From Onychomys torridus (lineage: Eukaryota; Chordata; Mammalia; Rodentia; Cricetidae), in assembly GCF_903995425.1 (NCBI RefSeq), contig NC_050460.1, positions 19,285,105 to 19,349,104 on the forward strand: DNA of 64,000 bases, given 5' to 3'. A model generated the notes under the pieces. That model saw only the letters and a list, made by a program, of their open reading frames with translations. It searched no databases and was not told where the DNA came from. The position numbers and the translations under genes are program-made. How positions within the stretch are numbered: the first letter of the stretch is position 1; each line of letters starts with the position of its first letter. This document shows, piece by piece, positions 10,800 to 21,382 of this stretch.

Positions 10800-11735
10800 T
10801 AACTAGACTGCTACACAACTCCAGGGAGGCTACCTAGAAAACGGGACCCTAGGAAAGACACAGGGATCGCCCAATGACAGAGAAATGGATGAGATCTACA
10901 TGAACAACCTGGACAACAGTGGGAGTAATGAAGGGCAAGTTTTGAGGGAAAGAGAGCTTAGGGGAGTGGGAGATCCCAGCTGGATCAAGAACAGAAAGGG
11001 AGAACAAGGAATAAGAGACTGTGATAAATGAAGACCACATGAGAACATGAAGAAGCAAAGTGCTAGAGAGGTCCCCAGAAATCCACAAAGATACATCCAC
11101 TGTAGACTACTTACTGGCAATGGTCGAGAGAAAGCCCGAACTGACCTAGTCTGGTGATCGGATGGCCAAACACCCTAACAGTTGTGCTGGAACTCTCATC
11201 CAATAGTTGATGGAAGTGGATGCAGAGATCCTCGGCCAGGCCCCAGGTGGAGCTCCAGGAGTCCAATTGTCAAGAAAGAGGAGGGACTGTAAGAGTGTGA
11301 ATTGTTGAGACCAAGATTGGAAAAGCACAGGGACAAATAGTCAAACTAATGGAAACACATGAATTATGAGCCAAAAGCTGTGGAGCCCCCAACTGGAGCA
11401 GGCCCTCTGGATAAGTGAGACCATTGAATAGCTTGATCTGTTTGGGAGGCATCCAGGCAGTGGGACCCGGACCTGTCCTTAGTGCATGAGTTAGCTGTTT
11501 GGAATCTTGGGCTTACACAGGGACACTTTGCTCAGCCTGGAAGGAGGGGACTGGACCTGCCTGTACTGAATCCACCAGGTTGAGCTGAATCCCCAGGGGA
11601 GTCTTGTCCCTGGAGGAGATGGGAATGGAGGGGAGGGGCTGGAGGGAAGGTGGGGGTAGGGGCTGGAGTGGGGAGGACAGGGGAACCCATGGCTGATGTG
11701 TAAAATTAAAACACAAATATAATAAATAAAAAAGA
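10800..11735 (+). mobile_element. LINE-1 3' end, cricetid type
   Basis: AGAGAAATGGATGAGATCTACATG, quoted in part, GGTGATCGGATGGCCAAACACC, CTCATCCAATAGTTGATGGA and the G-rich tail before CATGGCTGATGTGTAAAAT follow the 3' part of the LINE-1 I associate with cricetid genomes. It ends in AATATAATAAATAAAA plus poly-A. ORF2 is absent, so this is a 5'-truncated copy. Confidence 0.85.
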
Positions 11736-11989
11736 AAAAAATTAAAAAAAAAAGAAATACTCATACAAAACATGAACCACAGATTGTTAAGACATGCATC
11801 TCACTGAGGTGCATTGCTGATATTGGGAATCGTGAGGCATGCTTTCCATCAAATGCTAATGATTTCATCACAGGGAGAAATTATTGCTAGTTACAGGAAG
11901 CTTCTTGAAAGCAGTGGCTGGAATAGAGTCTGAAAGTATGTAGAGATGGCAGAGCAAGGGACTGTGGGTTGAAAGCTGTGTTTTCCTCC

Positions 11990-11992
<3 letters not shown>

Positions 11993-12020
<28 letters not shown>

Positions 12021-12091
12021 GAGCTGAGGATTGAACCCAGGGCCTTGTGCTTGCTAGGCAAGTGCTCTACGACTGAGCTAAATCCCCAACA
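11993..12091 (-). repeat. ID SINE, minus strand
   Basis: Poly-T of 28 bases followed by GAGCTGAGGATTGAACCCAG and AAGTGCTCTACGACTGAGCT, the complement of the ID (BC1-related) element. Confidence 0.95.
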
Positions 12092-12499
12092 TGATTTTTT
12101 TTAAATTAATTGATGTTCAATGAACTTGGCTTAGTCAAAATCTCAGCATTCTCATGTATAAATGGATGATTTTCCTGAGATAATCTAATGAATGTGTTTC
12201 CAGTCTTTGGCAGTCTTTGACTATGGAGTATAACTTTGTAACATAACATCGTAAAAAATAAAACTTGTAAATCTGAATCCCTCATCTATATTGTATACAT
12301 TGTGAAGTTAAATTATTATGAGTAGCTAAATAAACAAGTTTAAAGACACCAGGGGAAAAACTTTAAAATTAATAAAGCACTATATAGGATCCAGATGCTC
12401 TGTGTATTTCCCATCCTTATGTGGCTTGTTCTTTTTATATCATTTTACTCTTTCTTTAAAGATTTTATTATTAAACTATTTTTTCTATAACTGTCTGTG
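12092..12499. other. no gene or repeat recognised
   Basis: AT-rich, with a T-rich run near 12440-12500. Confidence 0.45.
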
Positions 12500-13347
12500 T
12501 CCAATTCTTTTCTTTCTTTAGCATCTAAGCACATTTTCAAGCATATTGTACCTGTTCAGAGGGATTTTTGTTCTGGACCTGTCTTTCTGTGCATCTGCAG
12601 CCTTTCCTGACCCTGTAAGCCAAACTTTAAATGGGCAGGCCATCCCATTGTGTGGCTCCACTGAGCATTCGGCACAGATAGCTGGCTCCACCCACCTTGG
12701 GTAGGTCCAGCAGGCTACCCTACTGGTTCTGGTCTGCAGCTGCTGTCTGCCTTTCTGTGAGAGCCTACCTAGCCTTATGCTCTGGGAAGTTGGTGGGCCC
12801 ACTGCAGCAGGCACTTCTTCCTACTACCAAGTAGCAGCTGCTCAAGTGCTCTGCTGCATAGCAGGTCCTGCTAAAGGGGCCATGCCTCTCCACTCCCTGA
12901 GCACTGGGACTTCCTGAGAGACTGCGGTTACTAGGAAGCCATGCCCGGCTCCGTGGTCAGAACTGTTTTTTGTTCAGCTCTTCAGGCCCTATGTGGATAT
13001 ACACGCCCCACATTAGATGCCAGTTGTTGTGTTTATCTAAGTTCTTCTATCAGTGAAGACTCAGGAGTCAAATATCAGGGTGAAAATCTATTGCCAATAA
13101 AGATTTGGGAGTCCAATATCGGGGTGAAAATCTGATAGGTCAAAAAAGCGGCGGAAGACCAGCCAGATCGAAGGGGTCATGAAGTCTCCAAGTCCATCCT
13201 TACTCCTTTCTGTGTCTTCTCTGTCTGGATTCCTGGTTCTCTATGGTTAATTCCCACCAGCTAATCACTGGCTCCACCCCCTGATTCAAGGTTAACTTTA
13301 TTAACACAGTCTCGGGGTGTCACAGTACGATCAAATATCCCATAACA
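12500..13347 (-). mobile_element. LTR-like unit, minus strand, with internal duplication
   Basis: Read on the minus strand it starts TGTTATGGGATATTTG at 13347 and soon shows TTAATAAAGTTAACC, a polyadenylation signal. The start motif resembles the other LTRs of the window. Two units of about 42 bp, each ending GGTGAAAATCT on the plus strand, lie in tandem at 13050-13134. The far end near 12.5 kb is not fixed and the family is not named. Confidence 0.55.
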
Positions 13348-13456
13348 AAAGACAGAGCAGAGAGAGATACATATTCAAGCAACTCCTGAACTCATCTTCA
13401 TTCCAGACTCTACAGAGCCAAAGACTGACATCCTTGGATGTCTTCTCTGCTTGTTC

Positions 13457-13548
13457 CTGTATACCCTGACCTCAGTGTGTCCAACTGAATACATCATCTC
13501 TTCTGTATACCCTGACCTCAGTGTGTCCAACTGAATACATCATCTCTT
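13457..13548. repeat. exact 46-bp tandem duplication
   Basis: The unit starting CTGTATACCCTGACCTCAGT occurs twice without a mismatch at 13457-13502 and 13503-13548. It is a recent simple duplication, or a local assembly artefact. Confidence 0.95.
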
Positions 13549-14154
13549 CTCTGCATTTGTTACTCCTATCTGTCTCTTGGAACCACCACCCACATGTAAT
13601 CAAGTCAGAAGATTTCCACCACAAGTGAATTCCAAGGACCAAACTCAGGTCATAGGGCTTGAAAACTGGAAGAGTAAAGTTGGCTTCAGTCTTGGGTTGA
13701 GGAATGTTGACTGCTGTGGGTTTGGAGGGCCAGGTAGGGTTTCAGTTTGGAACACAGAAGATTTGAGGTGACAGTTGAACAAGGCTATTGAGTAGAAAGC
13801 TACATATGAGTTCCAGGGACAGATCTGGGGCCATAAACACACACATGACCCTTAACGCCACAAAGCTGAATCAGATCACAAAGGAGTGAAGAAGAACGAG
13901 GGAAGTACCCGGCCTGGGCATCCGATGCTCAGAAGAGCAGCCGGAGGGAAGAAGGAAAATAAGAGGACAGCTGCAATGGCAGCCAGGGAACATTAGGGTT
14001 AAAAATGAAACCCTAACAGACAGCTTAAATCGGGATGGAAAACAAGCAGATTTTGCAATATAAAATTTCAGTGGGATGGTATCAGAGTAAGTCTGGTAAG
14101 AAAGACAGTGTGTAAGGAAAATGGAAAAAGGGAAAGCAATAACAAATATATTAG
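13549..14154. other. no gene recognised
   Basis: About 600 bases without repeat or exon signals that I can support. Confidence 0.45.
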
Positions 14155-14277
14155 CAACACATCACTAATCCAGCACTCGGGAAGCAGAGACAAATGGAGC
14201 TCTGTGAGTTCAAGGCCAGTCTGGTCTACATAGCAAGTTCCGGGACCACCAGTGCTGCATAGTGAGGCTCTTGTTTA
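14155..14277 (+). repeat. 5'-truncated B1
   Basis: CTAATCCAGCACTCGGGAAGC, GAGTTCAAGGCCAGTCTGG and TCTACATAGCAAGTTCC keep the B1 order. The first 30 or so bases are lost. Confidence 0.75.
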
Positions 14278-15052
14278 TGGAAGATAACAAGCCACATGTT
14301 TTCACTTCCCTAAACAAGTTTGATTGACCCATCCACAATGGGATGTGCTTGGTCACATGCGGGTGGGAGGTTCACAGGCAGCAAATACGTGAGGATGTGT
14401 GCTTGCCCCTGACTGGACCTGATGGGAAATGTGAATTGTGCTTTGCCCTCTCAAGCCCCTGCAAACTGTGATCATTTCCTGGGAACCCAGGTATGGACCT
14501 GGCCAGACCCCATCCATCTGGCCAGTATTTACTTAAAGCTTACTTCAAATCTGAAGGCTTGTGGGAGCTCTCTTCCGATGCTTCCATTCTGCCACCAAAT
14601 GTACATCATAATAATTAGCCAGGAGCAAACATCAAGAAGTTGAAGATTTTGAGGATATGAAAATATAGTCCCTAGGACAGGTGAGAAAATGACCAGATGA
14701 GAAAAAAAAAAAAAAATGTGACTATTACGGGGAACTAGGGCATCCTTGAACTCAGTGAATGTAAACTTAAAACAAAACGAGTTAGATTTTTTTTCCTCTC
14801 CAGCTATATTTGAGGAGAAAATGTGTAGAGAATTTTATCTAAATCATGTGGAGCTCTGCCTAGTTAGCATGAAAAAGAGATAAGAGGCTGGAGGTGTATT
14901 CCAAAGAGGTGCTTGAGATAGATCAGCTGTTTGAGCCAGATAGGTAAGGATCCACACCGAGGTGAAGTGAGATGAACGGGTTGCAGGGGTAGAGTCAAGG
15001 ACTGTTGGCACTGGAGGCTAGAACGAGTAAGCTGCAAATGAAATTATGAGGT

Positions 15053-15088
<36 letters not shown>

Positions 15089-15627
15089 ATGAGCCTTAAG
15101 GTCTCATTGGGAGTTAGCAGTGGCAAAGATTGTTGAGCAAGAAGGACTCAAGAACAGCAGCCTAGAACTTGGCATGCATTGGAATCGCCACACTTTATGC
15201 AAAGGACAGATTTTGGAAAGATACTGATCCAGATCTAAGGGTGCCGTGATATCATTCTCCCACTTTTCACGGTGACAGTTTCACACATTCCCTCCTCTCT
15301 TCTCGCCATCTCCCTTTGCTCTCGGCAGATGTCTTGCTTCTTTAGGAAAACTAGAATTCCCCTAAGAAAATGAAATTGGTCTAAGGAGGACCCCAAATAC
15401 ACTCACAAGCTCAGGCTCACCACTTTCTGGCATTCACCCCACGTTCTCTACCTTCCCATCTGCTTGGAAGACAGACCTTTGCCCTGCCCTGTGCTCCTGG
15501 ACACACGTCTTCAGATCACTTCTTCCCTCCATGAGCCTTACTCCTGTTGTGAAGAGCTGGAGGCTGCCACACTAACTGCACTCTCTCACCTGGACTACTG
15601 AAGATAATAGTTCATGTACATTGAGAA
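14278..15627. other. no gene; TG array at 15051-15087
   Basis: Over 1.3 kb without recognisable exon or interspersed repeat, apart from a TG microsatellite. Confidence 0.45.
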
Positions 15628-15690
15628 AACGCCTGGGACCTGGTGCACACTAAGCATCTTCTGCCACTGAGCTACACCCTCATCCTCAGT
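15628..15690 (-). repeat. ID/B4 head remnant, minus strand
   Basis: CTAAGCATCTTCTGCCACTGAGCTACACCC, quoted here for position only in part, is the complement of an ID-like head, old and truncated. Confidence 0.45.
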
Positions 15691-16302
15691 TACATTTTAA
15701 CTAGTCTCCCAGCTTCTATCATGCCTCTTCCTTACTGCTTTCCCGCAGATAAGCCCTCCTTATCATCCAGAATGATTATTCAAAATACTACAGTAAATCT
15801 ATATGTCACATGCATAAGATTATTCTCATTTCCTGCTCTAAACTTTCTGATCCATACATTCCATCATCTTTTACAAGGCCTACATAATCTGGCTTTGATT
15901 CCCCAACTCCTCCCCTGGACTTTACTTCCTTGTGAAGACCCCCTTAACACAACATTGCCTCACATCAGCTGGCTCGCTGCTCCCCTCACCCCGGGAACTT
16001 TTGTCGTCTTTCCCTCAGAACTTCTAAGCTCTGCGTTCTCACTTCATTCTCTTTCAGTCACTCCAGAAGTGACCTTTCCTAAAACCAAAGCCCACACCAC
16101 TGCAAATGCCCTCTCCTCCCTACTGTTCATCACAGCATTTGGTCTTACCATGTTTCATTTTGTTTTCTGTGCATACTTGCTGGTTTGCTGTGATCTTATA
16201 ATATGTTGACATATGTATTTTGCTGATATTGTTTTCTTCGATGGTTCCTGGGTCAAAACCTTGATTCCCCACCACACAAGGAACTATCGACCTTCTGTTG
16301 CC
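15691..16302 (+). repeat. ancient LINE-2-like remnant with a chance 188-codon frame
   Basis: The phrases ACAAGGCCTACATAATCTGG, CTCCCCTGGACTTTACTTCC and GCAAATGCCCTCTCCTCC fall in the order of the 3' part of mammalian LINE-2. The open frame at 15643-16209 has no start context, splice signals or recognisable domain. It also begins in the SINE remnant at 15628, so I regard it as chance. An unknown gene remains possible but unlikely. Confidence 0.5.
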
Positions 16303-16318
16303 CAAGATGGGTCATAGA

Positions 16319-16523
16319 GGGGCGCCAGAGATGGCTCAGTGGTTAAGAGCACTTGTTCTTCAAGAAGACCTGGGTTCAGGTGCCAGCATCTACATGGAGG
16401 CTCACAATCATCTAGTCTTCAGTTCCAGGAATCTAATGTCTTCTTCTGACCTCCACAGGCACATGATGCACACATACACATGCAGGCAGAACACCCATAC
16501 AAACCAAATGAATTAAAATAAAA
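16319..16523 (+). repeat. B2 SINE with perfect 15-bp TSD
   Basis: B2 head AGAGATGGCTCAGTGGTTAA through to ACACCCATACAAACC and an A-rich tail. AAGATGGGTCATAGA is duplicated exactly at 16304-16318 and 16524-16538. Confidence 0.97.
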
Positions 16524-16589
16524 AAGATGGGTCATAGACAGGAAGCTACTACCTTTCTGTCTTGAAGATGATTATAAAATAATTCCCTG

Positions 16590-16748
16590 CCAGGCGGTGG
16601 TGGCACACACCTTTATTCCCAGCACTCGGAAGGCAGAGCCAGGTAGATCTCTATGAGTTGGAGGCCAGCCTGGGCTACCAAGTGAGTTCCAGGACAGGCA
16701 CAAAGCTACACAGAGAAACCCTGTCTCAACAACCCCCCCCCCAAAAAA
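16590..16748 (+). repeat. B1 SINE with 9-bp TSD
   Basis: Complete B1 from CCAGGCGGTGGTGGCACACA to an A tail interrupted by nine C residues. AATTCCCTG is duplicated at 16581-16589 and 16749-16757. Confidence 0.95.
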
Positions 16749-16839
16749 AATTCCCTGAAACTTTGCCAAAATAATTTGGCTATTAGGCTGAAATCTAAAC
16801 GTTTCTGATTCAGTCATAGAGTTTCACAGAACAGAAATA

Positions 16840-16880
<41 letters not shown>

Positions 16881-16935
16881 GAGGAGGGAGGGAGGGAGGG
16901 AGGGAGGGAGGGAGGGAGGGAGGGAGGGAGGAAGG
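16840..16935. repeat. GAAA array followed by GGGA array
   Basis: About ten GAAA units pass directly into about fifteen GGGA units, an all-purine strand of nearly 100 bases that could form triplex DNA. Confidence 0.97.
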
Positions 16936-17281
16936 TCATTGCTGATCTGCCCTTGCCATCCAGATGATGCTGACCAGATCCTGAAGGAAGGAATGTTGCA
17001 GAGAGGCCAAGAAGAATGGAGAAGCAGACCTCACTGAGGTTCCCTAGCAGTTAGCAATGCTATCCACCAGTGCTAGCTCACGTCCTCCTTTTCCAATCAC
17101 ATCTCTGTTGTCCATGTATCTTGCCCGTGTACTGAGTCCTCACAAAAGACAGCTGAGCACAGAGGAGTGCCATGTACCTTCCTATGCATGTCACTCTGGG
17201 CCCATCATCATACATAGGCATTATAATGAACCAGGACACGTGGGCGTTTCTGTGAGTTTTATGAGAGACTCAGATAATTAA
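16936..17281. other. no gene recognised
   Basis: About 345 bases without repeat or exon signals. Confidence 0.45.
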
Positions 17282-17325
17282 TTGTCCTAGTTAGGTTTTC
17301 TGTTACTGTGATAAAATACAATGAT

Positions 17326-17478
17326 GGGTGCCCATGGCACATGCCTTTAATCCCAGCACTTGGGAGGCAGAGGCAGGAGGATTTCTGTGAGTTCCAGGCC
17401 AGCCTGGTCTACAGAGCGAGTTCCAGGACAGTCAGGACTGTTGCACAGAGAAACTCTGTCTCAAAAAACCAAAAAACC
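17326..17478 (+). repeat. B1 SINE, first of a tandem pair
   Basis: Complete B1, CACATGCCTTTAATCCCAGC to CTCAAAAAACCAAAAAACC, abutting the next B1 head to tail. Confidence 0.92.
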
Positions 17479-17689
17479 TCTGGGTGGTAGTGGTGCACGC
17501 CTTTAATCCCAGCATTTGGGAGGCAGAGGCAGGAGGATCTCTGTGAGTTCGAGGCCAGCCTGGTCTACAGAGTGAGTTCCAGGAAAGGCGCAAAGCTACA
17601 CAAAGAAACCTGTCTTGAAAAACCAAAACCAAAAACAAACAAAACAAAACAAAACAAAAACAAAAACAAACAAAAAAAAACCCACTATG
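17479..17689 (+). repeat. B1 SINE, second of a tandem pair
   Basis: Complete B1 of the AGGCGCAAAGCTACAC subtype, with a long CAAAA/CAAAC tail. The subtype differs from the B1 before it, so these are two insertions, the second probably into the tail of the first. Confidence 0.92.
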
Positions 17690-18058
17690 ATCAAAAGCAA
17701 GTTGGGGAAGAAGAAAGGGTTTTGTTTTTTTATTTTTGTTTGTTTGTTTACTTTTGTTTTGTTGTTGTTGTTCATTTGGGACTTAAAAGTTGCAGTCCAT
17801 CATTAAGGGCAACCAAAACAGGAACTCAAGGCTGGAGGCAGGAACTGAAGGGCAGACCATGGAGGAACGATGCATGCTGGCTTTCTCCCTTCCTTTCCTC
17901 TACCTTGCACATACAGCTCAGCTACAGCTAAGGGATGGTACTTCCCACAGTGGTCTGAGCCCTTTTCTATCCATTAAGACAAATTCCACAAGGGAGGCTC
18001 TCCACCCCAGGTGATTCTAATTTGCGGCAAGTTGGAATTAAAATCAACCATCACATTA

Positions 18059-18477
18059 ATCAGACCAAAAGAGAGGGTGATGGGAATTCCGACTTAAAGG
18101 TTGGTAGATCAGAAACACAAGCAAACCAACCTATGGCTTGCAGCTAGCATTTGAGGTATATGTGAAGCAGTCTTGGGACCTGACACTATTTCCAACTACA
18201 TAGTATCAGAACTGAGTAGCATTAGGGGACTCACAGCCGGTGTCCATGGCAGAATTGCTTGCTTCCTGGTGAAGAAACCCTTTGCTTTTAAGGTCACGGA
18301 TGTCTTCCTTGTTGGCTGTTGTAAGAACAGAGGAAAAGCATGCATTTGGTTTTCCCCAACATGCTTATTTATCCCACAATAGAATATACTTCCCAGCCAA
18401 ACACGGAGTATGCTTTCTCTACTCCATTCTGACCCATTTCTCAGTTATAAATAGTTGCTAAATAACCAGTTATTAAA
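18059..18477. other. no gene recognised
   Basis: About 420 bases, no repeat or exon recognised. Confidence 0.45.
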
Positions 18478-18830
18478 AACTGGGTACAGTGGCACCCTGT
18501 AATCCCAGCATGCTGTGGGTGGAGACAGGAGGATCAGAAGCTTAAGGTTTGATTTTTGGGTCTCCAGAACCCACATAAATGCTAGGTAGGTATGTCAACT
18601 AGCCTGTAATTCCAGCCTCAGAAGGCAGAGACAGGGGATCCCCAGAGTAAGTTAGTTACAGCAAGATTAACCATAACTCTGATATGATTTAATTGAAAGA
18701 CCTTTCCTCTAAGAATAAGATAGGAGAGCCATAGAGGATGAATTTTCTGTCAGCCTCAGACTCCACACATGTGCACATACACAAGTACACCCAGGCACAT
18801 GCAGAACACGCATGCATACCACACACATAA
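18478..18830 (+). repeat. B4A/RSINE1-type SINE preceded by B1 fragment
   Basis: A B1-like start (CCTGTAATCCCAGCATGCTG) leads into GGGTCTCCAGAACCCACATA, CCAGCCTCAGAAGGCAGAGA and the B4 tail CAGCCTCAGACTCCACACAT with CA-rich end. Confidence 0.7.
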
Positions 18831-19020
18831 GATGGACAAAGAAAAGGCAGTTATTGAAAAAGTAGATGATTATTGAATATTTATTGAAAGAATACTTAAA
18901 TGAGGAAGAAACACAAAAAGGCAAGCATACACCCTGGCCTTCAGAGCTGGCATGACACCCAATGCCTGAGCCTCAGACTAGGTTACTCTGAGATAAGGCT
19001 AAAATGAAATGCAAAGGATG

Positions 19021-19065
19021 CTTTCTTCCTTCCTTCCTTCCTTCCTTCCTTTCTTCCTTTCTTTG
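19021..19065. repeat. TTCC/TTTC microsatellite
   Basis: About eight TTCC units then mixed TTTC, joined to the T-rich tail of the B1 that follows. Confidence 0.95.
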
Positions 19066-19086
19066 TTTATTTATATATTTATCTAT

Positions 19087-19222
19087 TTTGGTTTTTTGAG
19101 ACAGGTTTTCTCTGTAGCTTTGGAGCCTGTCTTGGACTAGCTCTGTAGACCAGGCTGGCCTTGAACTCACAGAGATCTGCCTGCTTCTGCTGAGATTACA
19201 GGAGTGCACCACCACCGCCTGC
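19087..19222 (-). repeat. B1 SINE, minus strand
   Basis: TTTTTTGAGACAGGTTTTCTC through GTAGACCAGGCTGGCCTTGA to GTGCACCACCACCGCCTGCC. Confidence 0.93.
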
Positions 19223-19239
19223 CTTTTTTGTTTTGTTTT

Positions 19240-19420
19240 TAAGATTTATTAATTTATTATGTATACAGTATTCTGTCTGCATGTGTCCCTGCAGGCCGGA
19301 AGAGGACACCAGATCTCATTACAGATGGTTGTGAGCCTCCATGTGGTTACTGGGAATTGAACTCAGGACCTTTGGAAAAGCAGTCAGTACTCTTAGCCTC
19401 TGAGCCATCTCTCCAGCCCC
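19240..19420 (-). repeat. B2 SINE, minus strand
   Basis: AAGATTTATTAATTTATTATG, GCCGGAAGAGGACACCAGAT and AGCCTCTGAGCCATCTCTCC mark a nearly complete B2 complement. Confidence 0.95.
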
Positions 19421-19874
19421 CGCAAAGGACACTTTATAATCTTGTCTAAGAACAGACAGGGATAGGCTGTGGTGTGGCTGTCTGGTCGAGGGCTTGGTCA
19501 GCTTGCACTGAGTCCCTGGGTTTTATCACTGCCAACACAAAGAAAGAGGGAAGAGGAAGAAGAGAGGAGGAGAACCGAAGACAGGGAGGAGAGGAGGAGG
19601 AAGAGCAGGAGGAGGAAGAGCAGGAGGAAGATGAGAAGGATGTGCAGAGAACAGAAGCAGAGTTAATGTACTATGCCAAACACTTCTCTTGAACATGATG
19701 ACTGATGACGTAATGTTTTTCTTTTCAAGTATTACTTCATCCTTACTCCAGCCTGGCCTTCCTTTGAATAAGATTGACATAGATACCCAATTACAACTGC
19801 CCTGCTTTTGGACAGCAGCCAACATGGACCAAAACCCCTTCCATTCATCCTTCATAACTTTGTTTTATGTGTAA
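19421..19874. other. no gene; purine-rich GAGGAAGA tract
   Basis: A low-complexity AGG/GAA stretch (about 19540-19645) gives a Glu/Arg-rich frame with no other sign of coding. Confidence 0.6.
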
Positions 19875-20001
19875 GGTGTCAGATCCCCTGGAAATGAAGT
19901 TGGAGACATTTGTGAGCTGCCATGTAGGTGCTGGGAATTGAACCAGGATCTTCTGGAAGAGCAGCCAGTGTTCTTAACCACTGAGTTATCTCTCCAGTCC
20001 C
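19875..20001 (-). repeat. B3 fragment, minus strand
   Basis: GTGAGCTGCCATGTAGGTGC and CTTAACCACTGAGTTATCTC are the head half of B2/B3 in complement. Confidence 0.85.
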
Positions 20002-20124
20002 CATCTACTACACATTCTTACTTAGTCCCTCTTACCTAGAGACCCCATGATTCTCCATGGTACATGATTTCCCTCATATCAATGAGTAACACACCCACCT
20101 TGGTCATGGATCTTGGTGGTCCTG

Positions 20125-20494
20125 TGTAGTTAGAATTTTCCTGTCTGGCTCATAGTCAGGACAAATCTCTCTCACCCGCCAGGCCCATAGATGCTCAGAA
20201 CCAACCAAGTAAACATACAGAAACTTACATTGTTTAGAAACTGTATGGCCGTGGCAGGCTTTTTTTTATCTACTTCTTTTATCTTAAATTAACCCATTTC
20301 TATTAATCTATACTTTGCCTCGTGGCTCGTGGCTTACCAGTACCTTACACCCTTTTAGTCATGGTGGCAGCTGGCAGTATCTTCCCGCCCCAGCCTTTAC
20401 TTCCTAGAATTCTCTTCTCTCTTGTTCCGCCAATACTTCCTGACTGGCCACTGGCTAAACAGTATTTTATTTATACAGAGCAATATCCACAGCA
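20125..20494 (-). mobile_element. solo LTR with exact 6-bp TSD
   Basis: On the minus strand the unit runs TGCTGTGGATATTGC...AACTACA, opening TG and closing CA, with AATAAAATACTG as polyadenylation signal. GTCCTG is duplicated exactly at 20119-20124 and 20495-20500. The 6-bp duplication is typical of class II (ERVK-type) integration. Confidence 0.88.
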
Positions 20495-20654
20495 GTCCTG
20501 GGTACAAAGCATCATTAGCATAGTGATGCACCAACTGATCTTTAAATTGGAAATATCGATGATCCTTTCTGTATATGCTCCTGCACTTCTGTCTTTTCCA
20601 AGGTTTCTATAAAAAGCAAGAATTAAATTGGAATCTGAATATTAACATATATTT

Positions 20655-20806
20655 AAGCCAGCTATGGCAGGGCCTACTCATAGTTAAAGCCCTGAGGAGG
20701 TAGAGGCAGGGGCATTAGGAGTTCAAGGCCTAACCTTGACTACCTAGTAAATTCTAGACCAGCTTAGGCCACACCAGACCCTGTCTCAAAACAAACAAAA
20801 AGAATA
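20655..20806 (+). repeat. old B1
   Basis: GTAGAGGCAGGGGCATTAGG, GAGTTCAAGGCCTAACC and CAGACCCTGTCTCAAAAC keep the B1 order with many changes. Confidence 0.7.
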
Positions 20807-20849
20807 TTAACATTTATTTAGTTTTAGGTATGGAATGTTATAACTTAAA

Positions 20850-21120
20850 ATGTTGTGTTCAGGTGTCAAGTTGACAAACTATAGAGTTACAATGGTTATC
20901 TTAATTGTCAATTTGACTGGGTTTACCATCGCTATGGAAACATACCTCTGGGTGTATCTACAAGGGCAGTTCCAAAAAGGTTTAACCGAGGAGGTAAACC
21001 CCGCTCTAATTGTGGGCAGCAATATTTCACAAGCTGGGGTCCTAAAGGAGAAAGCAAGTCTAACATCATCATTCGTCGCTCTATGATTCTTGACTAAGGG
21101 CACAATGTGAGAGGCTCCAT
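20850..21120 (+). repeat. rodent repeat, 5' part (TTGTCAATTTGACTGG type)
   Basis: ATCTTAATTGTCAATTTGAC, TGGAAACATACCTCTGGGTG and GGGGTCCTAAAGGAGAAAGC match the front of the family also seen at 24237, 39838 and 59626. The 3' half is missing. Confidence 0.65.
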
Positions 21121-21382
21121 TATAATCTCTGCCATTATGCCTTCTCTGCCATAAGGGGCTGTACTCTTAAATGGTGAGACAGAACAAACTGTTCTGTCCT
21201 TTAAGAAAAAGAAACTAAAATGTAAGCAATTAATATTACTGGAGTGAGTTATGGGAGGGTAAGGAAGCAGGATGAGAGGTGTCACCTGGAGGGAAGGTAA
21301 GAAAAACTCTTAGGGGCTGGAGAGGTGGCTCCGTTGTAAAGAGCACTGGCTGCTCTTGTAAAGGACCCAGGTTCAATTCCCA

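Larger units (their letters stand above)
17282..18058 (-). repeat. LTR-like repeat (1.4-kb family), split by two B1s
   Basis: CCTAGTTAGGTTTTCTGTTACTGTGATAAAA, quoted here only to show the start, breaks off at 17325 and resumes at 17690 with ATGATCAAAAGCAAGTTGGG. It ends near CAAGTTGGAATTAAAATCAACC. This is the minus-strand form of the family at 40073 and 49742, opened by the two B1s. Confidence 0.65.

Noticed and set aside
15643..16209. 188-codon open frame on the plus strand, longest non-satellite frame in the window
   Set aside because: It begins in a SINE remnant and runs through sequence with LINE-2-like order. There is no start context, domain or splice support.
19469..19855. Glu/Arg-rich and complementary Pro/Leu-rich frames
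   Set aside because: Both come from the purine-rich low-complexity tract at 19540-19645.
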